This document shows positions 61,739-64,000 of a stretch of DNA of 64,000 nt, piece after piece. A model generated the notes under the pieces. The model searched no databases. It saw nothing but the letters and a program-made list of their open reading frames with translations, and had not been told where the DNA came from. The first letter of the stretch is position 1. Every line of letters starts with the position of its first letter. The translations under genes and the position numbers were made by a program. Source of the DNA: G963675935 sp963803125 (GTDB lineage Bacteria; Planctomycetota; Planctomycetia; Pirellulales; Thermoguttaceae); the NCBI GenBank assembly GCA_963803125.1, contig CAWDLR010000003.1, positions 2,542,001 to 2,606,000 on the forward strand. Direction: 5' to 3'.

Positions 61739-62737
61739 ATGAATCGTTCGCTCTCGGTCTGGGCCTCTGCGGCCGCCGTAATGTTCCTGTTGAGCGGTTC
61801 GCCGCTGGTTGCCGAAGACGGGGTCGGGAAGCCGCCGCTGGCGAAAGAAGCGGCCAAGAACCTCGTCCCCACCGCCAAATCTCCCTATCGCCCGCTGGCG
61901 CCTGGGGTAATGATCTCGGTCGACCCGATGCGAAAGCTGGAAGAGTCGGTCAGCCGCCACGACGTCGTGGAGCTGCTGGCGGTCGATCCGAGCTTCGACT
62001 GGGCCAAAGATGTGCCGTTCCGCCACGACGTGTGGACGTTGGACTTCAAGTTCAAACCGGTCCGCATGATCTGGGTCGATATTCCGCAGCCGAGCGGCTA
62101 CATGCAGCGGAAGCGGATTTGGTACATGGTTTATTCGGTGACGAACACCGGAAACGTCATGCACCCGGTGGAGAACGATGACTTGCCGTACGAGACCTTT
62201 GAGAAGAGGCAGATCGCCAAGGTGGAGATGGTTGACCGGCCGGTGCACTTCGACCCGGGATTTCTGCTGGAGGCCCACGTCCGCCGTCCCGACGCGAGCG
62301 TCTTGAACAAGGTCTATCCCGACCGTGTGATACCGGTGGCGATGGGGCCGATTCGCCTGCGCGAAGACCCGAACCGCCATTTCCTTACTTCGGTCGAGAT
62401 GTGCCGCGACATCAAGGTGGGCGAGACGCAATGGGGCATCGCCACCTGGGAAGACATCGACCCGAGGACCTTCCGGTTCTCCGTTTACGTGATCGGTCTG
62501 ACGAACTCCTATCGCTGGGCCGACGAGGATGGCGGCTATAAGAAGGGGGATCCGATCGGCAAGGGGCGGAAGCTCCGCCGCAAGACGCTGAAGCTCAACT
62601 TCTGGCGGCCGGGCGATCAATACTACGAGCACGAAGAGGAGATTCGTTACGGCGTCCCGCAAGAGCTCCTTCCCAAACAGCGCGACGGCAGCCCGAAGAT
62701 CCCCGAAGGCCTTGACTACGATTGGGTTTACCGCTAG
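61739..62737 (+). CDS. Secreted protein of unknown function
   Basis: 332 residues from the ATG at 61739, with a signal peptide (SVWASAAAVMFLLSGSPLVAE). The mature part is soluble and rich in aromatic and charged residues, with 'DFKFKPVRMIWVDIPQPSGY', 'YMVYSVTNTGNVMHPVENDD' and 'KTLKLNFWRPGDQYYEHEEE'. It resembles conserved planctomycete proteins without a named domain. No catalytic motif is visible. It is a single gene, 202 bases before rpmA. Confidence 0.82.
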   Translation: MNRSLSVWASAAAVMFLLSGSPLVAEDGVGKPPLAKEAAKNLVPTAKSPYRPLAPGVMISVDPMRKLEESVSRHDVVELLAVDPSFDWAKDVPFRHDVWTLDFKFKPVRMIWVDIPQPSGYMQRKRIWYMVYSVTNTGNVMHPVENDDLPYETFEKRQIAKVEMVDRPVHFDPGFLLEAHVRRPDASVLNKVYPDRVIPVAMGPIRLREDPNRHFLTSVEMCRDIKVGETQWGIATWEDIDPRTFRFSVYVIGLTNSYRWADEDGGYKKGDPIGKGRKLRRKTLKLNFWRPGDQYYEHEEEIRYGVPQELLPKQRDGSPKIPEGLDYDWVYR

Positions 62738-62939
62738 AAAGAAAGGTTTGCCGCCGACTGCGCCTCAAGCGTCAGTGGGCGGCCAGTGGCGGTCTTTCGT
62801 TGCGTTGCCGGGTTTTTTCCGATCCGGCCGGTGTGCCGCCGCGGTGTGTTGGTGTAACGTAAACCCGTAATCGACAGGCTGTTTTGCTTCTGCAAGTCCG
62901 ATCGGCTCGCGGAGCGGTTTTGTGCGGAGAAGTGATGCT

Positions 62940-63194
62940 ATGGCACACAAAAAAGGACAAGGTTCGAGCCGAAACGGACGCGATTCCAACTCGCAGCGCC
63001 TGGGAGTGAAGCGATTCGGCGGCGAAGAAGTGCGGGCCGGAAACATCCTCGTCCGCCAGGTCGGCACCCGTTTTCACGCCGGCAAAGGCGTCGGCCAGGG
63101 GAGCGATTTTACGCTCTATGCCCTGATCGACGGATACGTCCATTTCGACCGTGGAGGCCGCCGGGTTCAGATTGTTGACGCCCGCCCGGCCTGA
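62940..63194 (+). CDS. rpmA: Ribosomal protein L27
   Basis: 84 residues from the ATG at 62940, with GGAGAAG upstream. 'MAHKKGQGSSRNGRDSNSQR' and 'VRQVGTRFHAGKGVGQGSDF' are highly conserved L27 segments. It belongs to the large subunit near the peptidyl-transferase centre. rplU, usually the gene before it, is not present upstream in this window. Confidence 0.97.
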   Translation: MAHKKGQGSSRNGRDSNSQRLGVKRFGGEEVRAGNILVRQVGTRFHAGKGVGQGSDFTLYALIDGYVHFDRGGRRVQIVDARPA

Positions 63195-63234
63195 TCGGGA
63201 CGTATCGCATCGCCGGAACGGGGTTGGCGGCGGC

Positions 63235-63370
63235 GTAAATATTCGCCCAACCCGTCAAATTCCTTGCCCAAGCTTACCAGCCTAACAATGGTCCTTGTTG
63301 TAACATCTTCCAGCTAAAGCGGTTGTGGCTAACTTGCCCAAATAGGCCAACGGGTTGGGCGAATATTTAC
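63235..63370. repeat. Element bounded by 21-bp perfect inverted repeats
   Basis: Arms 63235-63255 and 63350-63370 (outer end GTAAATATTCGCCCAACCCG) are perfectly inverted around a 94-base centre with no open frame. It could be a MITE, but no clear target duplication is seen. It takes up about a third of the 427-base gap between rpmA and the response regulator. Confidence 0.8.
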
Positions 63371-63621
63371 TCCGGCCTGCCTCGTCGGCCAGCTTCTTCT
63401 ACCGCTGGTCCGCTTGTGCCTTCTCCTCCCGGAAGCTCGCCGGGACCTTGAACCCTGGACCTTTCTTCTTAACGCTGGTCCACTCGCGAGTTCTTCTCCC
63501 CCGCAATCCCCCCAGAGAGAGGCAGAGACAATTCCGTCCTTTGAGAAACCAGTGGGGCGATCGCGCAGTAGGCTTTCTTGTAGAAAGTTGTGCTCATTCG
63601 ACGCGAGAGAGGGCTGGTGCC

Positions 63622-64000
63622 GTGAAAATCCTGATTGTCGATGACGACCCGCTGCTCCTGCAAGTCTTGGAGCATGCAATTGTTGGTCTTGGCCACGAAG
63701 CGGCAACCGCCGGCAGCGGTCCGGAAGCGCTGCGGCTGATGCGGGACGGCTCGTACCGCATGGTGATTTGCGACTGGGAGATGCCCGGCATGGATGGCCC
63801 CGAATTGTGCCGCCGCATCCGTCAACGCTATTGCAGCAAGTACGTCTACATTATCATGCTCTCGGTGCGCTGCGGCACCCAGAACGTGGTCGAGGGCCTG
63901 GGCGCCGGCGCCGACGAGTTCATCAGCAAGCCGTTCGACCCGCAGGAGCTCAGCGTTCGCATCCGCACCGGCGAGCGGATCCTGGCCCTGGAGAGCCGCG
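63622..64000 (+). CDS. Response regulator, receiver domain (runs off the window)
   Basis: The frame from the GTG at 63622 encodes 'MKILIVDDDPLLLQVLEHAI', with acidic residues at 7-9, the phosphoacceptor Asp in 'VICDWEMPGMDGPELCRRI' (about 52) and 'EFISKPFDPQELSVRI' with the conserved Lys (about 103). About 126 residues are visible, so the output domain lies beyond the window. A GAGAGAGGG stretch before the GTG supports the start. The cognate kinase is not seen. Confidence 0.93.
   Translation, partial: MKILIVDDDPLLLQVLEHAIVGLGHEAATAGSGPEALRLMRDGSYRMVICDWEMPGMDGPELCRRIRQRYCSKYVYIIMLSVRCGTQNVVEGLGAGADEFISKPFDPQELSVRIRTGERILALESR

Noticed and set aside
1..64000. tRNA, rRNA, prophage or full-length insertion sequence
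   Set aside because: No cloverleaf-like or rRNA sequence, phage structural gene or transposase frame was recognised by eye; a tRNA scan would be needed to exclude a missed tRNA.

Overview
The window (high GC, dense with genes) looks like a planctomycete chromosome, probably Pirellulales-like. The evidence is a DUF1559 prepilin with the H-X9-DG tail, a BBP7-type outer-membrane protein, PEP-CTERM proteins, several BON-domain secreted proteins, a XylR-type AraC/periplasmic-binding regulator and a BlaI/M56 pair. The lineage is inferred from these families; no rRNA or tRNA gene was recognised.

Layout. 1-9.7 kb: the end of gltD, a TPR protein, a flavin-reductase-like protein, ruvB, a BON protein, a lipoprotein plus DUF1559 prepilin pair, a uroporphyrinogen-decarboxylase-family gene split by a frameshift, and an FCD/GntR regulator. 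10-17.4 kb: a lipoprotein, then a four-gene cluster of TPR protein, ExbB-like, ExbD-like and a membrane-anchored alpha/alpha-toroid protein. 17.6-23.7 kb: a likely sugar-utilisation cluster (SDR dehydrogenase, M24 peptidase, RhaT-like symporter, six-hairpin glycosidase). 23.9-28.6 kb: Spy-like, BON, BBP7 and EF-hand proteins.

29-49.5 kb holds a type II secretion system in two convergent halves. The plus strand carries a secretin-N-domain protein, gspE, gspF and secretin gspD. The minus strand carries gspG-H-I-J-K-L-M and a BON protein. 50-55 kb holds two regulators and two PEP-CTERM proteins (a lectin-like protein and a six-hairpin glycosidase). 55.4-64 kb holds a BlaI/M56 pair in which the M56 protein has ExbD-like and Wzz-like additions, a methyltransferase-like gene, a FabH-type synthase, a TPR protein with DPF/NPF motifs, rpmA and the start of a response regulator.

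The most striking feature is the number and variety of palindromic elements: about fifteen sequence families and over twenty copies. Most lie between genes, but several lie in frame inside genes. In the secretion operon, repeat arrays sit between the translationally coupled start codons of gspH and gspJ and their prepilin motifs, giving predicted leader peptides of about 89 and 188 residues. Both arrays have periods divisible by three (24 and 114 bp). Some palindromes are nested inside longer inverted repeats flanked by TA, which resemble MITEs.

Five genes (the URO-D gene, rhaT, gspE, gspF and gspL) are each interrupted by what looks like a one-base length change. Four fit the loss of one base from a G or C run and one (gspE) fits a gain. 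This could be assembly error or real decay, and it should be settled before these genes are called broken.
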